Assembly: GCF_902497625.1 (NCBI RefSeq)
Contig: NZ_CABVGX010000025.1
Location: 20,722-84,721, forward strand
Reading direction: 5' to 3'
DNA: 64,000 bases
DNA from: Pseudomonas fluorescens
GTDB taxonomy: Bacteria; Pseudomonadota; Gammaproteobacteria; Pseudomonadales; Pseudomonadaceae
The notes below the pieces were generated by a model, which saw only the letters and a list, made by a program, of their open reading frames with translations, made no database searches and was not told the DNA's origin. The position numbers and the translations under genes are program-made. This document shows positions 1 through 8,705 of this stretch, in pieces; the stretch's first letter is position 1; each line of letters starts with the position of its first letter.

Positions 1-1
1 C

Positions 2-958
2 CGCATGCCACTGTGGGTCAACACCGGCCTGCTGGCGGACGTTGCACGCGCACAAAAACGCGGCGCCGAAGGCGTGGGCCTGTACCGCACCGAAGTGCCG
101 TTCATGATCAACCAGCGCTTCCCGAGCGAAAAGGAGCAGTTGGCGATCTATCGCGAGCAGCTTTCCGCGTTCCATCCACAACCGGTGACCATGCGCAGCC
201 TGGACATCGGCGGTGACAAGTCGCTGTCGTACTTCCCGATCAAGGAAGACAACCCGTTCCTCGGCTGGCGCGGAATTCGGGTGACCCTCGACCACCCGGA
301 AATCTTCCTGGTGCAGACCCGCGCGATGCTCAAGGCCAGTGAAGGCTTGAACAATCTGCGTATTCTGCTGCCGATGATCTCCGGCACTCATGAACTCGAA
401 GAAGCCCTGCACCTGATCCATCGGGCCTGGGGCGAAGTGCGCGACGAAGGCACCGATGTGCCGATGCCGCCGATTGGCGTGATGATCGAGATCCCGGCGG
501 CGGTGTATCAGACCAAGGAACTGGCGCGTCAGGTGGACTTCCTGTCGGTCGGATCCAACGACTTGACCCAATACTTGCTGGCGGTTGACCGCAACAATCC
601 AAGGGTCGCCGATCTCTACGACTACCTGCACCCGGCTGTGCTTCAGGCCCTGCAGAACGTGGTGCGCGACGCACACGCCGAAGGCAAGCCGGTGAGTATC
701 TGCGGGGAAATGGCCGGTGACCCGGCAGCGGCAGTGTTGTTGATGGCGATGGGTTTTGACAGCCTGTCGATGAACGCCACCAACCTGCCGAAAGTGAAGT
801 GGATGCTGCGCCAGATCAATCTGAGCAAGGCCAGGGAATTGCTGGCTGAGCTGATGACCATCGACAACCCGCAAGTTATCCACAGCTCGCTGCAATTGGC
901 CCTGAAGAATCTGGGCCTGGCGCGGATGATCAATCCGGCGTCGGCCAAGACTCTCTAA
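2..958 (+). CDS. ptsP: Phosphoenolpyruvate-protein phosphotransferase PtsP (enzyme I-Ntr), C-terminal part
   Basis: PtsP is the first enzyme of the nitrogen-related phosphotransferase relay: it autophosphorylates from PEP and passes phosphate to NPr and EIIA-Ntr in the cytoplasm. The reading frame is already open at the window edge, so the N-terminal GAF domain and the phospho-histidine domain lie outside. The visible 318 residues are the PEP-binding TIM barrel, with GLYRTEVPFM, the MRSLDIGGDK motif, SVGSNDLTQYLLAVDRNN, and the catalytic cysteine in SICGEMAGDP near the end. The gene ends in a REP pair. Family assignment is secure; the long form (PtsP rather than PtsI) is inferred from sequence and gene order. 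Confidence 0.95.
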   Translation, partial: RMPLWVNTGLLADVARAQKRGAEGVGLYRTEVPFMINQRFPSEKEQLAIYREQLSAFHPQPVTMRSLDIGGDKSLSYFPIKEDNPFLGWRGIRVTLDHPEIFLVQTRAMLKASEGLNNLRILLPMISGTHELEEALHLIHRAWGEVRDEGTDVPMPPIGVMIEIPAAVYQTKELARQVDFLSVGSNDLTQYLLAVDRNNPRVADLYDYLHPAVLQALQNVVRDAHAEGKPVSICGEMAGDPAAAVLLMAMGFDSLSMNATNLPKVKWMLRQINLSKARELLAELMTIDNPQVIHSSLQLALKNLGLARMINPASAKTL

Positions 959-967
959 AATGCTGAT

Positions 968-1053
968 GGCCTCATCGCGAGCAGGCTCACTCCCACAGGG
1001 GGGCTGAGTCGATCACAAAACCCTGTGGGAGCGAGCCTGCTCGCGATGAGGCC
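968..1053. repeat. REPIN, class GAGCCTGCTCGCGA
   Basis: Inverted pair of REP sequences: the left arm GGCCTCATCGCGAGCAGGCT is mirrored by the right arm about 45 bases later, with CTCCCACAGG/CCTGTGGGAG as the outer-to-inner continuation. It lies between convergent ptsP and the NRDE gene and probably also acts as a transcription end. Confidence 0.85.
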
Positions 1054-1070
1054 AGTCCAGACAATAATCA

Positions 1071-1817
1071 TCACACCCGGATTTCCACCTCCCCAAGATG
1101 CCCCCCATATGGACCGAAACTCCTCTCGACCATATGTCGTGTCCCATCCGCCTGAACAATCAGCGCCGTACTCGCCCGGGTTCCATAAGTCGGGCTGGCA
1201 ATAAACACACTCGATAACAGTGCTTCGGTCGCCAATCCCACCCCGGTGTCCGGCAATTCGGTAAACGGCGCAGGCTGCGGATCATTCAGCAATGCCAGTA
1301 ACGCCTCCGGCTGCGGATCGTCCAGCAACGCTTCCAGCCCTGCGCGCGCCCTCAGCAACTTCGGCCAGGGCGTGTCCAGCCCGGCGTTCGACAACCCGTA
1401 AACACCCGGCGGCACCATCACCGCCTCGGTTTCGTGTGCGTTGAAATGCCACAGCTCATGAGCATTGCCGATCAACAGGTTAAACCCGGCATATTCGAGT
1501 GAGCGCCCGATAACCTCGCTCAAATAATCATCGATCGGCATCTCACCAGTTAGAAATCGCGCCACCAGCTCACCGCGCGATTTTCGGGCGGGCGGTTGAT
1601 GGGGGTCGCGAATATTGGTCAGCGCGGCAAAGCGTCCATTGGCGCCGATACCCAGCCAGGTGCCGCCGGCTTCGAGGTCGCGGCCGGCGTAAACCTGCGG
1701 CGCTTCCGGCCATTGCGCCAGCGGCAGGCTGGGCCGGGCATAGAATTCGTCGCGGTTGGCCGCAACGATCAGCGGTTGCGCATGACCTGGTCGCCAGGCG
1801 AAAACAATCAGGCACAT
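1071..1817 (-). CDS. NRDE family protein (TANGO2-like)
   Basis: This is a 248-residue protein of the NRDE (TANGO2/Ser-rich) family. It opens MCLIVFAWRPGH and carries the name-giving ANRDEFYARP motif at about residues 19-28, followed by the conserved AGRDLEAGGTWLGI segment. The initiating Cys2 resembles an N-terminal nucleophile after Met removal, as in Ntn hydrolases, but no bacterial reaction is firmly established; the eukaryotic relative TANGO2 is linked to haem or lipid handling. The start is supported by an AAGGA element 8 bases upstream. It stands alone, convergent with ptsP and divergent from the TSUP permease gene. Confidence 0.9.
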   Translation of the reverse strand: MCLIVFAWRPGHAQPLIVAANRDEFYARPSLPLAQWPEAPQVYAGRDLEAGGTWLGIGANGRFAALTNIRDPHQPPARKSRGELVARFLTGEMPIDDYLSEVIGRSLEYAGFNLLIGNAHELWHFNAHETEAVMVPPGVYGLSNAGLDTPWPKLLRARAGLEALLDDPQPEALLALLNDPQPAPFTELPDTGVGLATEALLSSVFIASPTYGTRASTALIVQADGTRHMVERSFGPYGGHLGEVEIRV

Positions 1818-1949
1818 AAGGCGGTCCTTCTGTGTTTTTTGCTCACTCTACGCAGTCGACGCTGATCGATCCATCGCCATCCGCAGTGGGCCTCCGGTCA
1901 CGCATCCGTTACCATGCGAGGCTATTTTGCGAAGCGGACCAGGACGGCC

Positions 1950-2732
1950 ATGGAATTTCTGCTCTATCTGGCGCTCGGCGCCTGCGCGGGCGTGCTGGCT
2001 GGCCTGTTTGGCGTGGGCGGTGGGATCATCATTGTCCCGGTGCTGGTGTTCAGTTTTACCTTGCAGGGTTTTGATCCCTTGATCCTGACTCACCTGGCGG
2101 TCGGCACATCGCTGGCCACGATCATCTTCACCTCGATCAATGCCGTGCGCGAGCATCACCGCCGCGGCGCCGTGCGGTGGCCGATCTTTGCCTGGATGAC
2201 TGGCGGCATATTGATCGGCGCCGGTGTTGGTGCGCTGACCGCCGAAGCGATCTCCGGGCCCAACTTGCAGAAAATCATCGGAGTGTTTGCGCTGGTCATT
2301 GCGGTTCAGCTCGCGCTGGACGTCAAGCCCAAGGCCAGCCGCACTGTGCCCGGTAAAGTCGGGCTGACCGTGGCCGGCACGGTGATTGGCTGGGCGTCGG
2401 CAATTTTCGGCATTGGCGGCGGCTCGTTGACCGTGCCGTTCCTGACCTGGCGCAGCGTGCCGATGCAGCAAGCCGTAGCGACGTCGTCGGCCTGCGGTCT
2501 GCCGATTGCGCTGGCCAGTGCATTGAGTTTCATGATTCTGGGGTGGCACGATCCGCTGTTGCCGGCCCATAGTCTCGGTTTCATTTATTTGCCGGCGCTG
2601 GTGGGGATCGCCCTGACCAGCATGATCTTCGCCCGCTTTGGTGCACGCCTGGCCCATCGCTTGTCGCCGCGCCTGCTGAAAAGACTGTTCGCCGCTTTGC
2701 TGTTCTGCGTCGGCCTGAGCTTTCTGCTCTGA
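1950..2732 (+). CDS. TSUP family permease (TauE/SafE-like)
   Basis: Inner-membrane permease of about 8 helices and 260 residues, in the family that includes sulfite/sulfoacetate and other small organic anion exporters. The two repeats are visible: FGVGGGIIIVPVL in the first half and IFGIGGGSLTVPFL in the second, each with the glycine-rich TSUP signature. An earlier in-frame ATG at 1914 would add 12 charged residues before the first helix; the ATG at 1950 is preferred because it has AGGA just before it and starts directly at the hydrophobic segment. It sits upstream of lgt, the same order as in P. aeruginosa. Substrate unknown. Confidence 0.9.
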   Translation: MEFLLYLALGACAGVLAGLFGVGGGIIIVPVLVFSFTLQGFDPLILTHLAVGTSLATIIFTSINAVREHHRRGAVRWPIFAWMTGGILIGAGVGALTAEAISGPNLQKIIGVFALVIAVQLALDVKPKASRTVPGKVGLTVAGTVIGWASAIFGIGGGSLTVPFLTWRSVPMQQAVATSSACGLPIALASALSFMILGWHDPLLPAHSLGFIYLPALVGIALTSMIFARFGARLAHRLSPRLLKRLFAALLFCVGLSFLL

Positions 2733-2814
2733 CGCGCAGCGCAATACTGGCTTAATCCTGGCGTGACAGCGTCGCCCGGGCATTTTTTGGTTTCAACTCT
2801 AACGAGGAGTCGCA

Positions 2815-3621
2815 ATGCTGCCTTACCCGCAGATCGACCCGGTGGCCCTGGCCATCGGTCCGCTGAAAATCCACTGGTACGGTTTGATGTACCTGATCGG
2901 CATCGGCGGTGCGTGGCTGCTGGCGTCGCGCCGGCTCAACCGCTTCGACCCGACCTGGAGCAAAGAAAAGCTCTCCGACATGGTGTTCTGGATGTCGATG
3001 GGCGTGATCGTCGGCGGTCGTCTGGGTTATGTGCTGTTTTACGACCTGAGCGCATATCTGGCCAACCCGACGCTGATTTTTGAAGTGTGGAAGGGCGGCA
3101 TGTCGTTCCACGGCGGGTTTATCGGCGTAATGCTCGCAGCGTTGTGGTTCGGCAAGAAGAACGGCAAGTCGTTTTTCCAGTTGATGGACTTCGTGGCGCC
3201 CATGGTGCCGATCGGCCTGGGCGCCGGGCGCATCGGCAATTTCATCAACGCCGAGTTGTGGGGCAAAGCCACCGACGTACCCTGGGCGATGGTGTTCCCC
3301 ACCGATCCGGCGCAACTGGCCCGTCACCCTTCACAGCTTTATCAATTCGCGCTGGAAGGCGTGGCGCTGTTCGCGATCCTGTGGATATTTTCGCGCAAGC
3401 CGCGGCCCACCATGGCGGTCTCCGGGATGTTCGCGCTGTTTTACGGGATCTTCCGTTTCATCGTCGAGTTCGTCCGCGTACCCGACGCGCAGCTCGGCTA
3501 TCTGGCGTGGAACTGGCTGACCATGGGTCAGGTGCTCTGCGTACCGATGATCCTCGGCGGGCTCTTCCTGATCTGGCTGGCGTATCACCGCGCACCGGCA
3601 GCGCCAGCAGCGACCGTATAA
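2815..3621 (+). CDS. lgt: Prolipoprotein diacylglyceryl transferase Lgt
   Basis: Lgt moves the diacylglyceryl group from phosphatidylglycerol to the lipobox cysteine of prolipoproteins, the first step of lipoprotein maturation at the inner membrane. The 268 residues have about seven membrane segments and the conserved core GGRLGYVLFY, the GMSFHGGFIG motif, and GRIGNFINAELWGK, which includes the invariant arginine/asparagine region. A good GAGGAG ribosome site precedes the ATG. thyA follows after 47 bases in the same direction, a pairing conserved across gammaproteobacteria. Confidence 0.97.
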   Translation: MLPYPQIDPVALAIGPLKIHWYGLMYLIGIGGAWLLASRRLNRFDPTWSKEKLSDMVFWMSMGVIVGGRLGYVLFYDLSAYLANPTLIFEVWKGGMSFHGGFIGVMLAALWFGKKNGKSFFQLMDFVAPMVPIGLGAGRIGNFINAELWGKATDVPWAMVFPTDPAQLARHPSQLYQFALEGVALFAILWIFSRKPRPTMAVSGMFALFYGIFRFIVEFVRVPDAQLGYLAWNWLTMGQVLCVPMILGGLFLIWLAYHRAPAAPAATV

Positions 3622-3668
3622 ATCGGAGCCTGGGGCGACGGCCCCGGGTTCAAGGACACAGGTAATTC

Positions 3669-4640
3669 ATGAAGCAATATCTCGAACTGGTCGCCCACGT
3701 CATCAAGAACGGCACCAAACAGGCCAACCGCACCGGCATCAACACCATCAGTTTTCCGGGTGCGATGCTGCGCTACGACCTGAAGGAAGGTTTCCCGGCG
3801 ATCACCACGCGCAAGATGGCGTTCAAATCGGCCATCGGCGAGATGTGCGGTTTTCTGCGCGGGGTCAATAACGCTGCCGAATTCCGTGCGCTGGGCTGCA
3901 AGGTCTGGGACCAGAACGCCAACGAAAACGCGCAGTGGCTGGCCAACCCGTTCCGTCAGGGCGAGGATGATCTCGGCGAAATCTACGGTGTGCAGTGGCG
4001 CAAATGGCCCGCGTACAAGCAGATCCCGGTCAGCAACAAAGCCGCCATCGAGCAGACCCTGAGCCAGGGTTATCGTCAGATTGCTGAAGGTGAAGAGGAC
4101 GGCCGAGCCTATGTGGTGCTGTACAAAGCGATCGATCAGATTCGCCAGTGCATCGACACCATCATCAAGGACCCGGGCAGCCGCCGTATTCTGTTCCACG
4201 GCTGGAACGTGGCGCAGCTCGATGAAATGGCCTTGCCGCCGTGTCATCTGCTGTATCAGTTTCACCCGAATGTAGAGACTAAGGAGATCTCTCTGACGCT
4301 CTATATTCGCTCCAACGATCTGGGCCTGGGCACGCCGTTCAACCTGACTGAAGGCGCCGCGCTGCTGAGCCTGATCGGTCGCCTGACCGGCTACACGCCG
4401 CGCTGGTTCACCTATTTCATCGGTGACGCCCACGTCTACGAGAACCATCTGGACATGCTCAACGAGCAGCTCAAGCGCGAGCCGTTCCCGATGCCGAAGC
4501 TGGTAATCAGCGATCGCGTGCCGGAGTTCGCCAAGACCGGTGTGTATCAGCCCGAGTGGCTGGAACTGATCGAGCCGGGTGATTTCTCGCTGGAAGGGTA
4601 TGAGCACCATCCACCGATGACCGCGCCGATGGCGGTTTAA
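3669..4640 (+). CDS. thyA: Thymidylate synthase ThyA
   Basis: ThyA methylates dUMP to dTMP with methylene-tetrahydrofolate, which is oxidised to dihydrofolate; folA, which recycles it, lies 13 kb downstream. The catalytic cysteine is in LPPCHLLYQFHP, the folate and dUMP sites in the N-terminal RTGINTISFPG and in SNDLGLGTPFNL. At 323 residues it is longer than the 264-residue E. coli form; the extra residues lie between about 90 and 150 (the ENAQWLANPF to YRQIAEGEEDG stretch), the same place as the insert in Lactobacillus-type ThyA. The REP pair that follows closes the unit. Confidence 0.97.
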   Translation: MKQYLELVAHVIKNGTKQANRTGINTISFPGAMLRYDLKEGFPAITTRKMAFKSAIGEMCGFLRGVNNAAEFRALGCKVWDQNANENAQWLANPFRQGEDDLGEIYGVQWRKWPAYKQIPVSNKAAIEQTLSQGYRQIAEGEEDGRAYVVLYKAIDQIRQCIDTIIKDPGSRRILFHGWNVAQLDEMALPPCHLLYQFHPNVETKEISLTLYIRSNDLGLGTPFNLTEGAALLSLIGRLTGYTPRWFTYFIGDAHVYENHLDMLNEQLKREPFPMPKLVISDRVPEFAKTGVYQPEWLELIEPGDFSLEGYEHHPPMTAPMAV

Positions 4641-4658
4641 GCTACAGCGCAGTACCCC

Positions 4659-4748
4659 TGTGGGAGCGGGCTTGCTCGCGAAAGCGGTATGCCAGTCGAC
4701 ATAATTGTTGCCTGACACGACGCCTTCGCGAGCAAGCCCGCTCCCACA
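4659..4748. repeat. REPIN with 24-base perfect arms
   Basis: Arms at 4659-4682 and 4725-4748 are exact inverted copies (core GGAGCGGGCTTGCTCGCGAA) around a 42-base spacer. It separates convergent thyA and cadR and is a GAGCxxGCTCGCGA-class REP. Confidence 0.9.
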
Positions 4749-4766
4749 TTTGGTTTTGTGGTGTTT

Positions 4767-5216
4767 TCAGTGTCCGTGGCTACGGCCCACATGCGAGTGC
4801 TCCACCTCCGTCGCCACAACCCCGCCGCTCACTTCCAGGCGCTGCAAGATTCCGCACTGATCCGCATCCGGCCCTTCACCACAGCGTTGACGCAGGTCGA
4901 GCAGTTGCGCCTGCAATGCCAGCAAGCCGTCGATCCGCGCTTTGACGTGGTGAATATGCTCATCAATCAGCGCATTCACGCTTTCGCATTGATCCTGCGG
5001 GCTGTCGCGCAAGGCCAGCAGACTGCGGATCTCCTCCAGCGTCATGTCCAGTGTTCGACAATTACGGATGAAGGTCAGGCGTTCGGAGTGGGCCTGGGTG
5101 TAGACGCGGTAGTTACCATCACTGCGGGCCGGCTCCGGCAATAGGTGTTCGCGTTCGTAATAGCGGATGGTCTCTACGGCGCAGTCGGTGAGTCTCGCCA
5201 GTTCTCCAATTTTCAT
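4767..5216 (-). CDS. cadR: Cd(II)/Pb(II)-responsive MerR-family regulator CadR
   Basis: MerR-family activator that distorts the cadA promoter when it binds Cd, Pb or Zn. The 149 residues begin MKIGELARLTDCAVETIRYY, the typical MerR helix-turn-helix; a dimerising helix follows, with metal-site cysteines expected near CRTLDM and in the CGEGPDADQCG loop. The C-terminus is histidine-rich (VEHSHVGRSHGH), a CadR hallmark. A longer ORF starts 20 codons earlier but would run into the operator, so the MKIGE start is chosen. Divergent from cadA with 84 bases between the starts. Confidence 0.93.
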   Translation of the reverse strand: MKIGELARLTDCAVETIRYYEREHLLPEPARSDGNYRVYTQAHSERLTFIRNCRTLDMTLEEIRSLLALRDSPQDQCESVNALIDEHIHHVKARIDGLLALQAQLLDLRQRCGEGPDADQCGILQRLEVSGGVVATEVEHSHVGRSHGH

Positions 5217-5241
5217 GAGGGGCATTTCCGAATAGATGCTT

Positions 5242-5264
5242 GACCCTATAGTGGCTACAGGGTC
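5242..5264. promoter_or_regulatory. CadR operator in the cadA promoter
   Basis: A MerR-type dyad with arms GACCCTATAG and CTACAGGGTC (9 of 10 positions complementary, three central bases TGG) lies between divergent cadR and cadA. A -35-like TTGACC at 5240-5245 overlaps the left arm and a weak -10-like TTTACT lies at 5265-5270, giving the unusually long 19-base spacer typical of MerR-controlled promoters. Sequence is seen; the regulatory role is inferred from the family. Confidence 0.85.
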
Positions 5265-5300
5265 TTTACTTGGCAACAGGCACTTTTATGGACGAAACCA

Positions 5301-7562
5301 ATGAGCGATTCCCGGCACACGCATAAACATGAAGTCGCAGACACCTGCTGCAGCAAACCCGAACCCGCGCCCAAGCACGCGCATGGCGGCACGGGTGATG
5401 CCTGTTGCTCCTCGACCGCCGCAGCGCCGGCGCTGGTCCAGTTGACTGAGGCGCCCAGCGCCGACGCGCGGCTGAGCAGTTTTCGCATTGACGCCATGGA
5501 TTGCCCCACCGAGCAGACGCTGATCCAGAACAAGCTCGGTAAGCTCGCCGGCGTGCAGCAACTGGAATTTAACCTGATCAACCGCGTATTGGGTGTCACT
5601 CACGACCTGCCGGGGACGGCGCCGATCATCGATGCGATCAAGTCCCTCGGCATGCACGCCGAGCCCCTGGAACAGGGCGTCGAGGCCCCGGCCCCTGTGC
5701 CGGAGAAAAAATCCTGGTGGCCGCTCGCAGTGTCCGGCGTGAGCGCGCTGGTCGCCGAAGTTATCCACTTCACCGACGCCGCGCCGAACTGGGTGGTGGC
5801 GTTGATTGCGCTGGTCTCGATCCTCAGCGGCGGCCTCGGCACCTACAAAAAGGGCTGGATCGCCCTGAAGAACCTCAATCTCAACATCAACGCGCTGATG
5901 AGCATTGCGGTGACTGGCGCGATCCTGATCGGGCAGTGGCCGGAAGCGGCGATGGTGATGTTCCTCTTTACCGTCGCCGAATTGATCGAGGCGAAGTCGC
6001 TGGACCGTGCGCGCAACGCCATCAGCGGTTTGATGCAGATGACCCCGGAGCAGGCCACGGTGTTGCAGGCCGACGGCAGCTGGAATTTACAGGACGTCAA
6101 AACTGTCGACCTCGGGGCGCGGGTTCGTGTCCGGCCTGGCGAGCGAATCGGTCTCGACGGTGAGGTGGTGTCGGGTAACTCGACGATTGATCAGGCGCCG
6201 ATCACCGGGGAAAGCCTGCCGGTCGAGAAGACCCTCGGCGACAAGGTCTTCGCCGGCACCATCAATCAGGCCGGATCGCTGGAGTACGCGGTGACCGCTG
6301 CGGCCAATCATTCGACCCTGGCGCGGATTATTCATGCCGTCGAACAGGCCCAGGGTGCGCGGGCGCCTACCCAGCGTTTCGTCGACCACTTTTCAAAAAT
6401 CTATACGCCTGCAGTGTTCGTCATGGCCCTGGGCGTGGCGGTGATTGCGCCTCTGTTCATGGGCGCAGTCTGGTTTGACTGGATCTACCGGGCGCTGGTG
6501 TTGCTGGTGGTCGCGTGCCCGTGCGCTCTGGTGATTTCCACCCCGGTGACTATCGTCAGCGGCCTCGCGGCAGCGGCGCGCAAAGGCATTCTGGTCAAGG
6601 GTGGCGTCTATCTGGAGGGCGGTTACAAGCTCGATTATCTGGCCTTGGACAAGACCGGCACGATCACCCACGGCAAGCCGGTACAGACCGATTACCTGTC
6701 GCTGGATCCGACTGCCGATGAAACGGCGCCGGCAATCGCTGCGGCACTGGCCGGCCGGTCGGATCATCCGGTATCGCTGGCGATTGCCAATGCGGCGCAA
6801 GACAAACTTCTTGCCGCGTTGACGGTGGATAACTTCGAGGCACTGGGCGGGCGCGGTGTTCGGGGCGACATCAACGGCCAGACCTATCACCTGGGCAATC
6901 ACCGCCTGGTCGAGGACCTCGGCCTGTGCTCGCCTGAGCTGGAAGAGAAGCTGTTCGCCCTGGAAAAACAGGGCAAATCCGTGGTGTTGCTGCTCGATTC
7001 CGCCGGCCCGCTCGCGCTGTTCGCCGTGGCCGACACGGTGAAAGAGTCCAGTCGTGAAGCGATCCAGCAATTGCACGAGCTGGGCATCAAGACCCTGATG
7101 CTCACCGGCGACAATGCCCACACGGCGCAGGCCATTGCCGCACAGGTCGGGATTGATCAGGCGCAGGGCGACCTGCTGCCGACGGACAAGCTGCAAGCCA
7201 TCGAAGCACTTTATGCACAGGGTCATCGGGTCGGCATGGTCGGCGACGGCATCAACGATGCGCCGGCGCTGGCCCGTTCCGAAATCGGCTTCGCAATGGC
7301 CGCGGCCGGGACCGATACTGCGATAGAAACCGCCGATGTCGCTCTGATGGACGACGATCTACGTAAGATTCCCACGTTCATCCAGCTGTCGCGCCAGACC
7401 TCGCGCATCCTCAAACAGAACATCGCCCTGGCATTGATCATCAAAGCGATCTTTCTTGCGGTAACCTTTGCCGGGTTCGCCACGATGTGGATGGCGGTGT
7501 TTGCCGACATGGGCGTCAGCCTTTTAGTGGTGTTCAACGGTTTGCGCCTGTTGCGCAAATGA
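5301..7562 (+). CDS. cadA: Cd/Zn/Pb-exporting P-type ATPase CadA
   Basis: P1B-type ATPase that pumps divalent soft metals out of the cytoplasm. The N-terminus is a flexible metal-binding tail rich in His and Cys pairs (HTHKH, CC at 16-17 and 35-36), then a heavy-metal-associated domain around residues 60-110 with MDCPTE in place of the usual MxCxxC, a form common in Pseudomonas CadA. Further on are TGES, the transmembrane metal site CPC at about 406-408, the phosphorylated aspartate in DKTGT at about 450, and GDGINDAPAL. 753 residues is normal for a one-HMA exporter with an N-terminal extension. CadR controls it through the operator upstream. Confidence 0.96.
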   Translation: MSDSRHTHKHEVADTCCSKPEPAPKHAHGGTGDACCSSTAAAPALVQLTEAPSADARLSSFRIDAMDCPTEQTLIQNKLGKLAGVQQLEFNLINRVLGVTHDLPGTAPIIDAIKSLGMHAEPLEQGVEAPAPVPEKKSWWPLAVSGVSALVAEVIHFTDAAPNWVVALIALVSILSGGLGTYKKGWIALKNLNLNINALMSIAVTGAILIGQWPEAAMVMFLFTVAELIEAKSLDRARNAISGLMQMTPEQATVLQADGSWNLQDVKTVDLGARVRVRPGERIGLDGEVVSGNSTIDQAPITGESLPVEKTLGDKVFAGTINQAGSLEYAVTAAANHSTLARIIHAVEQAQGARAPTQRFVDHFSKIYTPAVFVMALGVAVIAPLFMGAVWFDWIYRALVLLVVACPCALVISTPVTIVSGLAAAARKGILVKGGVYLEGGYKLDYLALDKTGTITHGKPVQTDYLSLDPTADETAPAIAAALAGRSDHPVSLAIANAAQDKLLAALTVDNFEALGGRGVRGDINGQTYHLGNHRLVEDLGLCSPELEEKLFALEKQGKSVVLLLDSAGPLALFAVADTVKESSREAIQQLHELGIKTLMLTGDNAHTAQAIAAQVGIDQAQGDLLPTDKLQAIEALYAQGHRVGMVGDGINDAPALARSEIGFAMAAAGTDTAIETADVALMDDDLRKIPTFIQLSRQTSRILKQNIALALIIKAIFLAVTFAGFATMWMAVFADMGVSLLVVFNGLRLLRK

Positions 7563-7578
7563 TCGACGAGGGATAGCT

Positions 7579-8442
7579 GTGCTGAGTGCCGAGCTGAAGG
7601 CGTTTTATATGGTGGCCCGTTTGGGCAGCATCACCCTGGCCGCGAAGAAGCTCGGCCTCAGTCAGCCGACGGTGACGACGCAGATTCGCCATTTGGAAAG
7701 CCAGTATTCGGTGGAACTGTTCTACCGCGGCGGCCGGCGCTTAAGCATCAGTGAAGAGGGCGCGCGCCTGCTGCCGATGGTCAAGGCGCTGTTGCAGCAG
7801 GAAGCGGATATCGAATTTTTCCTGCGCAACAGCGGCCAGGTTCAGGGCACGTTGCGCATTGCCGCCACGGCGCCGTATTACATTCTCGATCTGGTGAAGG
7901 CCTTTCGTGAGCGTCTGCCGCAGGTGGAGGTGTCGGTGGAGATCGGCAATTCTCAACAGGTGCTTGAGGCGCTGGAGGATTATCGGGTCGACGTTGCCGC
8001 GTCTTCGCAGATGCTCGACGATGCGCGGTTGATCCGCCGGGTGCTCGGCAGCGATCCGCTGGTGCTGGCGGTGCATCGCAATCACCCGCTGGCGGTGCAC
8101 GACCATGTGCCGCTGAGCGCACTGGCCGGGCATACCTTGTTAATGCGCGAGTCGGGCTCGACCACCCGGCGTTTGACTGAAGAGTTGCTGGCCGGCGCCG
8201 GGGTCAGCTTCGGCCCGTTGCTGGAGATCGGCAGCCGCGAGTCGATTCGCGAAGCGGTGCTGCGCAACATCGGCATTAGCCTGATCGCGCGCCAGGAAGT
8301 CCCGCACGATGCGCAATTGCGCGTGCTGACCCTGGAGAATGCGCCGCAGATTCCCGAGTATCTGTACTGCCTCAAGGAGCGCAAGGGCGCGCGATTGCCG
8401 GCGGCGTTTTTGGGGTTGGCGCAGGAGATGTCGCCTGTTTAG
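7579..8442 (+). CDS. LysR-family regulator, probably of the adjacent phosphonate cluster
   Basis: LysR-type transcription factor of 287 residues: winged helix-turn-helix at residues 1-60 (LGSITLAAKKLGLSQPTVTTQIRHLE) and a co-inducer-binding domain of the periplasmic-binding-protein fold. It starts with GTG after GAGGGA, 16 bases after cadA, but is more likely to serve the genes downstream: LysR regulators usually flank aminoethylphosphonate ABC transporter operons, and the transporter gene begins 290 bases further on in the same direction. Assignment to the phosphonate cluster is inference from position. Confidence 0.85.
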   Translation: MLSAELKAFYMVARLGSITLAAKKLGLSQPTVTTQIRHLESQYSVELFYRGGRRLSISEEGARLLPMVKALLQQEADIEFFLRNSGQVQGTLRIAATAPYYILDLVKAFRERLPQVEVSVEIGNSQQVLEALEDYRVDVAASSQMLDDARLIRRVLGSDPLVLAVHRNHPLAVHDHVPLSALAGHTLLMRESGSTTRRLTEELLAGAGVSFGPLLEIGSRESIREAVLRNIGISLIARQEVPHDAQLRVLTLENAPQIPEYLYCLKERKGARLPAAFLGLAQEMSPV

Positions 8443-8446
8443 TCCC

Positions 8447-8596
8447 TTGTGGCGAGGGGATTTATCGGAATGCCGCACTACCCCGTTCGGCTGCGCAGCA
8501 GTCGTAAAACCATTGAATGCGATCTGCCTGACGAAACACGATCACAGGTTTTAGGGCAGCTTCGCGACCCAACGGGGGCAAGCCCCCTCGCCACAA
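8447..8596. repeat. REPIN, class TTGTGGCGAGGGG
   Basis: Left arm TTGTGGCGAGGGG and right arm with CCCCCTCGCCACAA enclose a degenerate centre containing CCCCGTTCGGCTGCGCAGCAG and CGACCCAACGGGGGCAAG. This second REP class differs from the GAGCCTGCTCGCGA class. It fills most of the gap between the LysR gene and the transporter operon. Confidence 0.8.
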
Positions 8597-8676
8597 TTTC
8601 ATCCGGCATAAGACCGCAGAGCTCCCCAACCCAAATCCCCCAATACCACTATCAGCCATTTTTGCCTCGCTGCCAC

Positions 8677-8694
8677 ATGACAGACGCATTACAT
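8677..8694 (-). promoter_or_regulatory. Possible Pho box, reading away from the operon
   Basis: On the minus strand the bases read ATGTAAT-GCGT-CTGTCAT, two heptamers separated by four bases as in the PhoB consensus (CTGTCAT-N4-CTGTCAT), the second perfect. It lies about 40 bases before the ABC ATPase gene but points in the opposite direction to the usual arrangement, so its function is uncertain. Confidence 0.3.
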
Positions 8695-8705
8695 CCCTAG
8701 GATGA

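Noticed and set aside
1848..2783. 311-codon minus-strand frame opposite the TSUP gene
   Set aside because: Rich in Gln/Arg/His as reverse-frame shadows are; the plus strand encodes a clear membrane protein.
3669..4640. ThyA length of 323 as a fusion or anomaly
   Set aside because: The extra segment is at the known variable insert of thymidylate synthases, so it is a normal long form.
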